Positions 7,241-15,412 of a DNA stretch of 64,000 nucleotides are shown here, in pieces (the stretch's first letter is position 1; each line of letters begins with the position of its first letter). Made by a program: the position numbers and the translations under genes. Under the pieces are notes generated by a model. The model did no database searches, was not told the DNA's origin, and saw only the letters and a list, made by a program, of their open reading frames with translations. Source of the DNA: an uncultured Bacilli bacterium (GTDB lineage Bacteria; Bacillota_I; Bacilli_A; RF39; UBA660); contig CALVUP010000003.1 in the NCBI GenBank assembly GCA_944363635.1, forward strand, positions 1 through 64,000, written 5' to 3'.

Positions 7241-8185
7241 TTATTTAACGTGATTATTTTGATTTAGCATTAATACTTTGATTTTCTTTCCCGTAGTATA
7301 AGTAATCGTATTCTTTTCTTGCGTCAAATCTGCATAAGCACGATCTCCATCATTATCCAAATCATATTTAGGTAAATCATGGAAAGTAATTTTTAAATTA
7401 TCCGTTTGAATGACATCGATAAATTCAGAAAACTCATTCAAATCAATTTTCTTCTTTAAATATTGTGGAAAAACTCTTAAAAACCCAGATGGAGTAATTT
7501 TCTTTAAAAACAGCACTTCAAACTTGCCGTCGGTTGGATCTGCTTCTGGATGAAGAACAACCCCCGCACTTTCTTCAAAGTTTGAGATCATTCCTAAATG
7601 ACAATCAATATTATGCGTTTTTCCATCAATTTCATAATCTATATTTAATTTTTCAAAATTCATTAAATAAGGCAATGCTGTGGCAATATAAGCAGAATGC
7701 CCTATTTTTTTCTTCAAGCTTTGTTTAGTCATATAAGGAATATAAGACAAATAACCAAAAGCAGAAATATAAGCAAAACTTTTTCCATTCATTTTTAAAG
7801 TATCCACTTGTTTTTCTTCTCCACGATCCATTAAAATCTTTAAACTTTGTAATGGATCATTACGAATAAGATGAAAATTAATGGCCATATCGTTTGTTGT
7901 TCCCATGCCAAGATGAGCATAAACAGCATGTTGCTCAATTTGATCAAAAGCTCGGTAAGCTTCTCCTACAGTCCCATCTCCACCTAATGTTACAATTAAA
8001 TCACAATCATTGTTTTCTTGGATTAATTCAACGGTATGTCCTTGCTGTTTACTTTTTTGAAATCGAACTTCTTGTATACCAGCTTTATATAAAGATAAAC
8101 ATATATCGTGTGCAACCGTTAAATCAAATTTAGTAGAAATGGGATTATAAATGACTGCACAACTTTTATAATCGAACTTTTTCAT
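7241..8185 (-). CDS. Diacylglycerol/lipid kinase family protein (YegS/DgkB type)
   Basis: 314 aa. The catalytic fold shows the nucleotide-binding VTLGGDGTVGE (about residues 65-75), the GMGTTNDMA motif (about 93-101) and a C-terminal DLDNDGD segment. These enzymes phosphorylate diacylglycerol or related lipids at the membrane face; DgkB recycles diacylglycerol produced by lipoteichoic acid synthesis in Gram-positives. The exact lipid substrate is not readable. Start ATG follows GGGGG at 7 nt. Its promoter lies inside the terminator of the previous gene and it is monocistronic. Confidence 0.88.
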   Translation of the reverse strand: MKKFDYKSCAVIYNPISTKFDLTVAHDICLSLYKAGIQEVRFQKSKQQGHTVELIQENNDCDLIVTLGGDGTVGEAYRAFDQIEQHAVYAHLGMGTTNDMAINFHLIRNDPLQSLKILMDRGEEKQVDTLKMNGKSFAYISAFGYLSYIPYMTKQSLKKKIGHSAYIATALPYLMNFEKLNIDYEIDGKTHNIDCHLGMISNFEESAGVVLHPEADPTDGKFEVLFLKKITPSGFLRVFPQYLKKKIDLNEFSEFIDVIQTDNLKITFHDLPKYDLDNDGDRAYADLTQEKNTITYTTGKKIKVLMLNQNNHVK

Positions 8186-8211
8186 AAAATACCCCCTAAA
8201 TACAATTTATT

Positions 8212-8240
8212 ATTATAATTAAAAATGTTATTTTTGTAAA
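8212..8240 (-). promoter_or_regulatory. Lipid kinase promoter nested in the upstream terminator
   Basis: Minus strand TTTACA (8235-8240), 17 bp, TATAAT (8212-8217). The -35 box sits at the loop and distal stem of the terminator hairpin of the preceding gene. Confidence 0.75.
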
Positions 8241-8249
8241 TAACATTTT
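8218..8249 (-). terminator. Intrinsic terminator of the 8.2-9.8 kb membrane-protein pair
   Basis: Minus-strand 12-bp AT stem (AAAATGTTATTT / AAATAACATTTT) starting within the stop codon, followed by a short T-run. Confidence 0.75.
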
Positions 8250-9048
8250 ATTGTATTCTTTCAATACTATAAAAATAATATTGATCCTCCACTCGTTTAA
8301 AAGTATATCGATACTGACTCAAATCATCCCTTAAATTATTCATTTGTACTTCTGTACTTTCAGAAATGGTTCCGATGCTATTGGACTTATTTACTGCATC
8401 AGTATACGTTTTAAATACATTGTTTTCTAACAATCCACTAAAATAATAACCAACTTGTTCATCGACTACAATCGTATCTTTTTGTTCACTGACAGAAATG
8501 ATTTTATTATATCTAGATATATCGGTTGTATTTTGACAATTTCCTTGAAAACGATATTCGTTTTTATTTTGATCAAATGATAACGTTGGACACATTGTAC
8601 TTTCTGTAATGGTTTTATATTCAAAATAAGGTCCAAAGATTCTCTGATATATTTTTCTTGCATTCTTTTCACTTAATATAGAACTATTCTTTTCTTTTTT
8701 TAAGTACTGATTATTAAAAGCATAATGATACAGAAGTAAAGCAAGAGTATCTGAATCAAATTGAGATGCCTTTACGATTTGGTTCGTTTTAAAATCATAT
8801 TGTACTTTTTGATCAATAGCGTTTGAAAAACCATCTTGATACTCACCACCAATCGCTAAATGCATTAAGTCATAAATAGAGCTTTCAACTTGAAAAGAGT
8901 CATTCGAAGAAGGAACATCTAAATCAACAATTTCTTGATCCTGCTTTCTTTCTACATAAAGTTTTACGTAACAAAATATAAAAATTCCAATTAGAAAAAG
9001 AATCGCTGCGATAAAAATTAAAATGCCATGATTTCCTTCTTTATGCAT
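8248..9048 (-). CDS. Single-pass membrane protein of unknown function (paralogous pair member 2)
   Basis: 266 aa from the ATG preceded by AGGAGTGG; a longer reading frame would overlap the gene upstream. The N-terminus HKEGNHG leads into one membrane segment (about residues 9-31), a short acidic linker and an extracellular domain with a YHYAFNNQYL stretch, an FG..Y core, two Cys (TMCPTL, GNCQN) and a YRYTFKRVEDQYYFYSI ending. The same order appears in the neighbour at 9059-9847 (YTFTLTDGKYVF ending), so the two look like tandem duplicates. It forms an operon with that gene. No function recognised. Confidence 0.7.
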   Translation of the reverse strand: MHKEGNHGILIFIAAILFLIGIFIFCYVKLYVERKQDQEIVDLDVPSSNDSFQVESSIYDLMHLAIGGEYQDGFSNAIDQKVQYDFKTNQIVKASQFDSDTLALLLYHYAFNNQYLKKEKNSSILSEKNARKIYQRIFGPYFEYKTITESTMCPTLSFDQNKNEYRFQGNCQNTTDISRYNKIISVSEQKDTIVVDEQVGYYFSGLLENNVFKTYTDAVNKSNSIGTISESTEVQMNNLRDDLSQYRYTFKRVEDQYYFYSIERIQ

Positions 9049-9058
9049 TAAACCACTC

Positions 9059-9847
9059 CTATACTGCTTTTGCCACCCCGGTAAAAACATATTTTCCGTC
9101 AGTTAAAGTAAATGTATAGACATAGTGATCAAACTTATCTTGGTTCGTTGTTAAAATGCCAGTAGAATATTCCTGTCCATCAAATACCATATCACTATAT
9201 TCATAATCTTTATAATATTTTAATTCACAAGTGTTGACAAAGGCTACTACAGTCGTAATTTCAATACGATCAGCATATTGATAAGCACTTAAAATCTCTT
9301 CTCGTTTTGAATTACAACCTGTGGATGGGCAGACCGTTGTATCTTGTTCTTGGGTATATGTAAGCGTTGCTGCATCATAGGTGTATTCAATGCAATTCGC
9401 ATCAAATGTTTCTGGTTGATATTCAATCTCTCCAAATACATCACGATAAGCATTTTGCATTTCCTCATCACTTCTTGTTGTCTCTTGAGATGTCGTATTA
9501 TTAAAAGCAAGTAACAAACGGAACTGGTTATCCATGTTTTCAACCAATAACTTATCTTGCTTAAAATAATAATCACTATAATTTTGAGATGCAGTTTGGT
9601 TAACCTTATTATATAAAGAAACAACCTGCTCATTATTTACCTCTAAACTTCCTTCTTCAATCGTTGTACTGTTGGTATTTTCCCCTGTATTGTTGTTTTC
9701 TTCTTTACTTGCTTCTTTTAATCCAATTTGTTCTAAAACGGGATCCAAATAACCAAGTTGACAAACAACACCTAAAGCAATTAAGACAATTCCAAGAAAC
9801 AAAACAAAAATTGGAAAAGCTTTACTTTTTTTCTTTTCTTCAATCAT
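9059..9847 (-). CDS. Single-pass membrane protein of unknown function (paralogous pair member 1)
   Basis: 262 aa, SD AGAGGTGG before the ATG. One membrane segment (about residues 11-31), an Asn/Thr/Glu linker (about 45-70), then a domain with LLLAFNN, a VFGEIEYQ motif, and Cys at C-I-E-Y, VCPSTGC and NTCELKY. The C-terminal half matches the next gene in pattern. It is the first gene of a two-gene operon with a clear promoter. Function unknown; secreted orientation inferred from the positive-inside rule. Confidence 0.7.
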   Translation of the reverse strand: MIEEKKKSKAFPIFVLFLGIVLIALGVVCQLGYLDPVLEQIGLKEASKEENNNTGENTNSTTIEEGSLEVNNEQVVSLYNKVNQTASQNYSDYYFKQDKLLVENMDNQFRLLLAFNNTTSQETTRSDEEMQNAYRDVFGEIEYQPETFDANCIEYTYDAATLTYTQEQDTTVCPSTGCNSKREEILSAYQYADRIEITTVVAFVNTCELKYYKDYEYSDMVFDGQEYSTGILTTNQDKFDHYVYTFTLTDGKYVFTGVAKAV

Positions 9848-9876
9848 TCTTCCACCTCTTTATTATTTATACATTA

Positions 9877-9905
9877 ATAATAGCATCTATTTCTCTTAAT
9901 TTCAA
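9877..9905 (-). promoter_or_regulatory. Sigma-A promoter of the paralogous membrane-protein operon
   Basis: Minus strand TTGAAA (9900-9905), 17 bp, TATTAT (9877-9882), about 30 bp upstream of the start codon. Confidence 0.75.
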
Positions 9906-9925
9906 GAACAAAAGAAAGACACAAA

Positions 9926-9954
9926 AAAACATTTAAAAAATTTTTAAATGTTTA
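9926..9954. repeat. Left 29-bp direct repeat flanking the IS (target-site duplication; terminator palindrome)
   Basis: Identical to 11546-11574. The repeat contains the near-palindrome AAACATTT-AAAAAATTTTT-AAATGTTT. On the minus strand it is followed by a T-run, so it still works as a terminator-like hairpin on this side of the insertion. Confidence 0.9.
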
Positions 9955-9970
9955 TCAGACTGTTGACAAA
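9955..9970 (+). repeat. IS left terminal inverted repeat
   Basis: TCAGACTGTTGACAAA. It contains TTGACA, a perfect -35 box pointing inward. Confidence 0.85.
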
Positions 9971-10026
9971 GTAAAAGTTTGTTAATGGTCTTTTCTTTTT
10001 ATAAAAAATAATATATAATGTTTATA

Positions 10027-10064
10027 GCGAGTAAACATTCTCGACAAATGTTATCATTACTCGC
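10027..10064 (+). terminator. Hairpin between IS left end and transposase (insulating terminator-like structure)
   Basis: GCGAGTAA+ACATT pairs with AATGT+TTACTCGC around a short loop, followed by TTTTATTG. On the plus strand this reads as a terminator placed before the transposase promoter region, a common way for an IS to block transcription entering from outside. Confidence 0.65.
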
Positions 10065-10114
10065 TTTTATTGTGTAAAAATGATATAATTATATTGTCGA
10101 GGATGTGATAAAAA

Positions 10115-11503
10115 ATGATAACAATAAATAAAAATATTCAAAGTGAAATCTTAATGACTACAATGGAAGAAATAGTCCCAGAAGACAGTTTATTTCGAAA
10201 GATAGATAAATACATAGATTTCACTTTTATTTATGATAAAGTAAAAGATTTATATAGTGAAAATAATGGAAGACCAAGCATAGATCCAGTGGTGCTGTTT
10301 AAATTAGTATTTATACAAGCACTAGAAGGAATAAAATCGATGAGGCAAACTTGTAAAAAAATAAAAGTAGATGCCGAATACAGATGGTTTTTAGGAATAC
10401 CATTTGGAAAAGAAACGCCACACTTTTCAACATTTTCAAAAAATTATGAAAGAAGATTCAAAGATTCAGATATATTTGAAGAAATATTTGTAGAAATAGT
10501 CAATCAAGCAATAAAATATAATTTAGTAGATGGAACAACATTTTATACAGATTCAACACATAAAAAAGCAAATGCAAACAAAAACAAATATGATGACGAA
10601 ATAGTCAAAGTTGTTAAAGAAAGAAGAAAATGGTTAGAAGAAGAAATAAATGAGGAAAGGATAAAACAAGGAAGAAAACCATTTGAATATAAGGATAAAA
10701 TAGAAGAAAAACATATCAAAGTAAGTACAACAGATAAAGAATCAGGATACTACCATAGAGATAATAAAGAGAAAGGATTTATGTATTTAGATCATAGAAC
10801 GGTAGACGATAAATGTAACATAATAGTAGATGCATATATAACAAAAGGAAATATACATGATGCTTCTCCGTTTATAGGAAGAACAGAATATATAAAGAAA
10901 ACATTTGGATTTGATATAAAGAAATATGGTGTTGATTCAGGATACTTAACTTTAGATATAAAAAAATATTTTATAGAAAATAATATATTTGGAGTATTTG
11001 GATATAGAAGATATGGAACGAAAGAATCACGAAAAGAAAAAAGTAAATATGAATATGTTAAAGAGTTAGATATATATTATGAAAAAGAAACTGGTGAAAT
11101 TTTAGAATATAAAGGATTAATAGATAAAAATGGTTATAAGAAATATGAAAATATAAACAAAACGAAAGTAGTAAGAAGACATATTCATGAAGAATGGAAT
11201 GAAATATTTAGAGAAAATAGACTATCAAAAGAAGGAAGAGAACTATATCAAAAGAGAAAAGAACATGTAGAAAGAAGTTTTGCCGATTCAAAACAAAATC
11301 ATGGATATAGATATGCTATGTATAAAGGAGAAAAAAAGAATCAACATTATACATGGCTTATTTGTGCTGCTCAAAACATGAAAAATATAGCAATAAAAAA
11401 TGATAATGTAGGGAAGACATCTCTTTTATTATCATCAATTCTATATAATTCCATAAAAATATTAAAAAATATCATAAACTTCAATAAAATAACTTGTTCA
11501 TAA
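10115..11503 (+). CDS. IS1182-family DDE transposase
   Basis: 462 aa. An N-terminal DUF772-type DNA-binding region (about residues 1-120: RPSIDPVVLFKLVFIQALEG...SMRQTCKKI) precedes a DDE catalytic core. First Asp is in FYTDSTHKKANANK, second in YGVDSGYLTLDI, and the Glu is in EHVERSFADSKQNHGYRYA near the C-terminus. The order, the THKKANANK motif and the length match IS1182/IS5-group transposases. Start ATG has GAGGATGTGAT upstream. TATAAT at 10084-10089 may be its -10, with no good -35. Reading frame intact. Confidence 0.95.
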   Translation: MITINKNIQSEILMTTMEEIVPEDSLFRKIDKYIDFTFIYDKVKDLYSENNGRPSIDPVVLFKLVFIQALEGIKSMRQTCKKIKVDAEYRWFLGIPFGKETPHFSTFSKNYERRFKDSDIFEEIFVEIVNQAIKYNLVDGTTFYTDSTHKKANANKNKYDDEIVKVVKERRKWLEEEINEERIKQGRKPFEYKDKIEEKHIKVSTTDKESGYYHRDNKEKGFMYLDHRTVDDKCNIIVDAYITKGNIHDASPFIGRTEYIKKTFGFDIKKYGVDSGYLTLDIKKYFIENNIFGVFGYRRYGTKESRKEKSKYEYVKELDIYYEKETGEILEYKGLIDKNGYKKYENINKTKVVRRHIHEEWNEIFRENRLSKEGRELYQKRKEHVERSFADSKQNHGYRYAMYKGEKKNQHYTWLICAAQNMKNIAIKNDNVGKTSLLLSSILYNSIKILKNIINFNKITCS

Positions 11504-11506
11504 GAA

Positions 11507-11534
11507 AACCCCTAGAAAAAATCTAGGGGTTTGT
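11507..11534 (+). terminator. IS internal terminator after the transposase
   Basis: Stem AACCCCTAGA / TCTAGGGGTT with an A5 loop, right after the transposase stop and running into the right inverted repeat. The stem is nearly symmetrical, but the T-run is short (TTT). Confidence 0.75.
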
Positions 11535-11545
11535 CTACACTCTGA
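11530..11545 (-). repeat. IS right terminal inverted repeat
   Basis: Reverse complement reads TCAGAGTGTAGACAAA, matching the left end at 14 of 16 positions. Confidence 0.85.
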
Positions 11546-11574
11546 AAAACATTTAAAAAATTTTTAAATGTTTA
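11546..11574. repeat. Right 29-bp direct repeat (target-site duplication; terminator of the ankyrin-like gene)
   Basis: Identical to 9926-9954. The last three bases are the stop codon of the ankyrin-like gene (11572-11574), so the repeat is that gene's 3' terminator. The element split and duplicated it without damaging the gene. Confidence 0.9.
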
Positions 11575-12255
11575 TATTTTTAACAACGTATTAATCATGC
11601 TATCCATTTGAACCGATGTATTGGATAAAATTTCTTCTTCAATCACTTTTAAATTTTCATGAAAGAATTGAATTAATTTTTTCATCTTAGGTAACAAAGG
11701 TTTTTTCTCGATGGATTTCATAACAACCTCTAAATTATTCAATTTTGTATATTTCCCATAAGCATTGGTTTTAATAAACGTTTCATACAAATTTTTAAAT
11801 GACATAATATCAATATCTGTGAATCGTTTATCCTCTAAAATCTTTAAGGTTGTATACATATAATTATTTTCAATTGCTTTATCTAAAATCGTTTGTCCAC
11901 GATTGTTTTTTATATTGGGTTTAAATTCTTTATTTTTCTTTAAAACTTTAATAATTTCCATAATATGTTTGTAATCAATGGTACTTAGAATATGAGCAAA
12001 AGTATCTCCATCTTTATTCTGATGATTGACATCCCAAGTTTCTTTTTTCATATATTTTAATACCAGTGTAAAACACTTAGCTTTTAACAAACGCATTAAA
12101 ATACTATTTCCATCTTCATCGGTTACATTTAAATCCACTTTCTTTTTATATAGAACTTTATCAACAACATCCATATGTCCTTCTTTGATAAGTTCAAATA
12201 TCAGGGATGGATCTTCTTCACAAGCCATGATTGCTTTTAATTCATTATAAAACAT
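11572..12255 (-). CDS. Ankyrin-repeat-like protein of unknown function
   Basis: 227 aa from the ATG preceded by GAGGTG (6 nt). Repeating helix-loop-helix units resemble ankyrin repeats: DLNVTDEDGNSILMRLLK (about residues 41-58), DVNHQNKDGDTFAHIL (about 75-90) and NIKNNRGQTILDKAIENN (about 115-132). A helical tail without repeats follows (about 140-227). No signal peptide or membrane segment, so probably a cytosolic protein-binding scaffold; partner unknown. Monocistronic, with a good promoter; its terminator is now duplicated by the adjacent IS. Confidence 0.75.
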   Translation of the reverse strand: MFYNELKAIMACEEDPSLIFELIKEGHMDVVDKVLYKKKVDLNVTDEDGNSILMRLLKAKCFTLVLKYMKKETWDVNHQNKDGDTFAHILSTIDYKHIMEIIKVLKKNKEFKPNIKNNRGQTILDKAIENNYMYTTLKILEDKRFTDIDIMSFKNLYETFIKTNAYGKYTKLNNLEVVMKSIEKKPLLPKMKKLIQFFHENLKVIEEEILSNTSVQMDSMINTLLKI

Positions 12256-12289
12256 TATTAACACCTCTAATCACACATGACAAATAGAT

Positions 12290-12318
12290 ATTTTATCAAA
12301 AAAATCGATTCTTGTCAA
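12290..12318 (-). promoter_or_regulatory. Sigma-A promoter of the ankyrin-like gene
   Basis: Minus strand TTGACA (12313-12318), 17 bp, TAAAAT (12290-12295). Confidence 0.8.
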
Positions 12319-12363
12319 TTTTTGAGTTTACTTTCCGTTTACTGTTTTGCTTTCCTATTTCTA

Positions 12364-13953
12364 TTATTTGCCTTTTTCTTCCAAAATATACGTATCATAA
12401 GAAGTTTTTCGATCTTTGATTCCTTTATCCAGAATTTCAATTACGCGATTAGCCACTGTGTTATTTAATTCATAATCATGTGAAGTAAAAAGAATCTCCC
12501 CATCAAATTTTTGAAGTGCTTGATTCAAAGCGGTAATACTTTCTAAATCCAAATGATTCGTAGGTTCATCAAGTAATAGAAAATTAGGAGATTCTAACAT
12601 CGTTTTAGAAAGCATACATCTTGCTTTTTCACCACCAGATAAAACATTTACTTTTTTAAACACATCTTCTCCGGAAAACAACATTCTTCCTAAAAAGCCT
12701 CTTAAAACTGTTTCATCTTGAATATCATAAAATTTCCCAATCCACTCCATAATTGTACAATCATCTTGAAAATAAGCTGTATTATCTTGTGGAATATAAG
12801 AAGGCTTCATAGTAACACCCCATCTTACAAATCCTTTGTCCGGTTTAATCTCTCCCATAAGAATTCGAAGCAAAGCGGTTTTAGCAAGATCGTTATTTCC
12901 AAGCAAAGCAATCTTATCATGTCTTTGTACAATAAAAGAGACATGATCCAATACTTTTTTACCATCTACCGTATAACAAATATCTTTTACTTCTAAAATT
13001 TCTTTACCTGTTTGTGTATCATTCGAAAAATCAATAAAGGGATATTTTCTTGAAGAAGGAACAATCTCTTCCAAAGTAATCTTTTCCAATAACTTTTTTC
13101 TAGAGGTTGCCTGTCTACTTTTCGAAGCGTTTGCAGAAAATCGACTGATAAAGTTTTGTAACTCCTTAATCTTTTCTTCTTTTTTCTTATTTTGCTCACG
13201 CATTTGTTTTTGTAACAATTGACTGGATTGATACCAAAAATCATAATTTCCAACATACAGTTTCATTTTTGTATAATCAATATCTACAATATGTGTGCAT
13301 ACTTGATTTAAAAAATGACGATCATGTGATACCACTAAAACGGTATTATTAAAATTAATTAAAAACTCTTCTAACCAATGAATAGCCTCTAAATCCAAAT
13401 TATTAGTTGGTTCATCTAAAAGTAAAATATCAGGATTACCAAACAACGCTTGTGCCAGTAATACTTTTACTTTTTCTTTGGCTGGAATTTCTTTCATATA
13501 TAAATGGTGCTTTTCACTTTTTATTCCCAAGTTTTCAAGAAGATTTGCTGCTTCACTTTCCGCTTCCCATCCATTTAAATCCAAAAATTCAGCTTCTAAA
13601 TTTGCAACACGCATACCATCTTCTTCGCTAAACTCTGCCTTAGAATAAATTTCTTCTTTTTCTTTCATGATCTGGTATAAACGAGCATTTCCCATAATGA
13701 CTGTATCTAATACTTTTACTTCATCAAACTCATAATGATTTTGTCTAAGAAGCGCAAGTCGTTCTCCCTGCGTCATCGTAATTTCTCCACTTGTTGTTTC
13801 GATTTCACCCGCCAAAACTCTCAAAAATGTACTTTTACCAGCACCATTGGCACCAATAATTCCATAACAATTTCCAGCAGTAAATTTTAAATTAACATCT
13901 TCAAACAAAGTTCTTTTTCCAAATCGTAAAGTTACATGGCTTGCTTGTATCAT
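12364..13953 (-). CDS. ABC-F family ATP-binding protein (YkpA/YbiT-like)
   Basis: 529 aa with two ABC domains and no membrane domain. Domain 1: Walker A GANGAGKST (about residues 36-44) and Walker B ILLLDEPTNNLD. An inter-domain helical linker rich in Lys/Gln/Glu spans about 245-300. Domain 2 has a degenerate Walker A, LLGNNDLAKTALLR, where the Gly before Lys is Ala, yet keeps the LSGGEKARC signature and FLLLDEPTNHLD. ABC-F proteins act on the ribosome E site (translation factors or antibiotic protection). The degenerate second P-loop may be normal for this subgroup, but I cannot verify that here. Promoter overlaps the terminator of the histidine-kinase gene. No clear terminator downstream. 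Confidence 0.9.
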   Translation of the reverse strand: MIQASHVTLRFGKRTLFEDVNLKFTAGNCYGIIGANGAGKSTFLRVLAGEIETTSGEITMTQGERLALLRQNHYEFDEVKVLDTVIMGNARLYQIMKEKEEIYSKAEFSEEDGMRVANLEAEFLDLNGWEAESEAANLLENLGIKSEKHHLYMKEIPAKEKVKVLLAQALFGNPDILLLDEPTNNLDLEAIHWLEEFLINFNNTVLVVSHDRHFLNQVCTHIVDIDYTKMKLYVGNYDFWYQSSQLLQKQMREQNKKKEEKIKELQNFISRFSANASKSRQATSRKKLLEKITLEEIVPSSRKYPFIDFSNDTQTGKEILEVKDICYTVDGKKVLDHVSFIVQRHDKIALLGNNDLAKTALLRILMGEIKPDKGFVRWGVTMKPSYIPQDNTAYFQDDCTIMEWIGKFYDIQDETVLRGFLGRMLFSGEDVFKKVNVLSGGEKARCMLSKTMLESPNFLLLDEPTNHLDLESITALNQALQKFDGEILFTSHDYELNNTVANRVIEILDKGIKDRKTSYDTYILEEKGK

Positions 13954-13973
13954 CGTATCACTTCCTTCTTGTA

Positions 13974-14002
13974 ATTATAACAAAGCCAAGAAAAAAAGAC
14001 AA
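13974..14002 (-). promoter_or_regulatory. ABC-F gene promoter nested in the upstream terminator
   Basis: Minus strand TTGTCT (13997-14002), 17 bp, TATAAT (13974-13979). The -35 box is formed by the 3' stem arm and T-run of the histidine-kinase terminator. Confidence 0.75.
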
Positions 14003-14016
14003 TGTTTGCCATTGTC
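13990..14016 (-). terminator. Intrinsic terminator of the two-component operon
   Basis: Minus-strand stem GACAATG / CATTGTC, loop GCAAA, then T7. Confidence 0.9.
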
Positions 14017-14023
14017 ATTTAAA

Positions 14024-15412
14024 CTACTTTTTCTTAATCTCAAAGTAAAAGGTTGTTCCTTTATTCCTAATACTATTCACTCCATATTTAAAATTGTGTT
14101 TTACTAAAATGTTTTTAACAATAGAAAGTCCAATTCCAGTACCTAAATATAACCTAGAGTGCGTTTTATCACTTTTATAATATTTATCCCAAATAAACTT
14201 TAATTCTTTCTTATCAATGCCTTTGCCTGTATCCGTAATTTCTACGAGATAACTATCTTTTTTTCGAGTTACTTTGATGAAAACCTTTTTATCATCCCCT
14301 GTATAGTTAATAGCATTATTAATTAAATTATACACCACTTGTTGCATTCTTTTCTTATCTGCATAGACTTTAGCTTTTTTTGTCCCTGTATAAAGAATCT
14401 CATATCCTTGTTCTTTATAAATATCATACGTTTTTATAATATCCAAAAGAAACGTATTCAAATCAAATTCTTCATACTTTAAATTTAACTCACCACTCTC
14501 TAATTTGGTTAAATCTAAAATATCATTTACAAGCAAGTTCAATCGATCCGATTCATCAATAATCACATTTAAATTTTCTTCTCGTTTTTTATCATCTTTA
14601 TAAGTTAAATCTCGAACCATTTCTGCATAAGCTTTAATCATAGTAAGAGGTGTTTTTAAATCGTGAGAAACATTAGCCATTAATTCTTGTCTGATGGCAT
14701 CCGTTTTACTAAGTGAATCTCTAGCTTTATTTAAAGTCGTTGCCAAAGTATTCATTTCTTCGATATCACTATTATCCGCAAAAGTAACATCAAAATTTCC
14801 GTTTGCCATTTTTGATGCCGATTCATTTAGCTTTTCAATAGGTCTAGATAACCTTTTTGAAAGAAAATAAGCCACAACAAACGATAAAACAAGTACAATA
14901 CAAGTAACGTACAACAACTGCTTTTTCAAAATATCAACCGTAGAATCAATAGGCTCTAAAGACATATTTACAAACGCATAATCCATTTCTCCTAATTTAA
15001 TACCATAAAGAATAGTCTTTTCTTTTAAATCTGTTTTTAAAATTTGATAACTCTTAATTTTTTTATTACTTAAAATAAAATTTTCCATATAAGACGTCAA
15101 TTGCTCATTTTGAACACGACATTCTTTATTAGAACTAGAAGAAGAATAAGGGAAAGAAAGATTGCTATAAATTTGTATACAAGCATTGGTATTATAACTG
15201 ATCTCATCCAAAGCTTTATAAAAATCATCTTGTTTATAAGCTTCCTGTATATCCAGTACAATACCTTTTAGTTCCTCTTTTTTAGAAAACTCATAAAATT
15301 TTGCTAAAGAAACAATTTGAAACAACCATAGAAATATTAGTATAGCAATCGAAAAAACAATTAAATAAATCCAAACACGAATATGAAGAGGTTTAATCTT
15401 TTTTTGCTTCAA
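14024..15412 (-). CDS. Sensor histidine kinase (HAMP-HisKA-HATPase)
   Basis: 462 aa. Two membrane segments (about residues 13-35 and 163-183) frame an extracytoplasmic sensor region of about 125 residues. A HAMP linker follows (RPIEKLNESASKMANGNFD), then the phospho-acceptor motif SHDLKTPLTMIKAYAEMV, an N box (NLINNAINYTGD), DTGKGID and a GTGIGLSI G2 box. It is probably translated from TTG, as no ATG fits the membrane N-terminus. The TTG overlaps the end of the response-regulator gene by 20 nt, typical of translational coupling. The sensed signal is unknown. Confidence 0.93.
   Translation of the reverse strand: MKQKKIKPLHIRVWIYLIVFSIAILIFLWLFQIVSLAKFYEFSKKEELKGIVLDIQEAYKQDDFYKALDEISYNTNACIQIYSNLSFPYSSSSSNKECRVQNEQLTSYMENFILSNKKIKSYQILKTDLKEKTILYGIKLGEMDYAFVNMSLEPIDSTVDILKKQLLYVTCIVLVLSFVVAYFLSKRLSRPIEKLNESASKMANGNFDVTFADNSDIEEMNTLATTLNKARDSLSKTDAIRQELMANVSHDLKTPLTMIKAYAEMVRDLTYKDDKKREENLNVIIDESDRLNLLVNDILDLTKLESGELNLKYEEFDLNTFLLDIIKTYDIYKEQGYEILYTGTKKAKVYADKKRMQQVVYNLINNAINYTGDDKKVFIKVTRKKDSYLVEITDTGKGIDKKELKFIWDKYYKSDKTHSRLYLGTGIGLSIVKNILVKHNFKYGVNSIRNKGTTFYFEIKKK

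Larger units (their letters stand above)
9955..11545 (+). mobile_element. Complete IS1182-family-like insertion sequence
   Basis: 1591 bp bounded by imperfect 16-bp terminal inverted repeats: TCAGACTGTTGACAAA on the left and, reverse-complemented, TCAGAGTGTAGACAAA on the right (14 of 16 identical). Immediately outside are 29-bp direct repeats. Inside are one intact DDE transposase gene, a strong hairpin upstream of it and a terminator downstream. The intact frame, complete ends and perfect target duplication point to recent, possibly active, transposition. The element is the only plus-strand gene between about 1 and 28 kb. Confidence 0.93.

Noticed and set aside
10084-10089. TATAAT considered as a full transposase promoter
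   Set aside because: No acceptable -35 at 16-18 bp; kept only as a possible -10.
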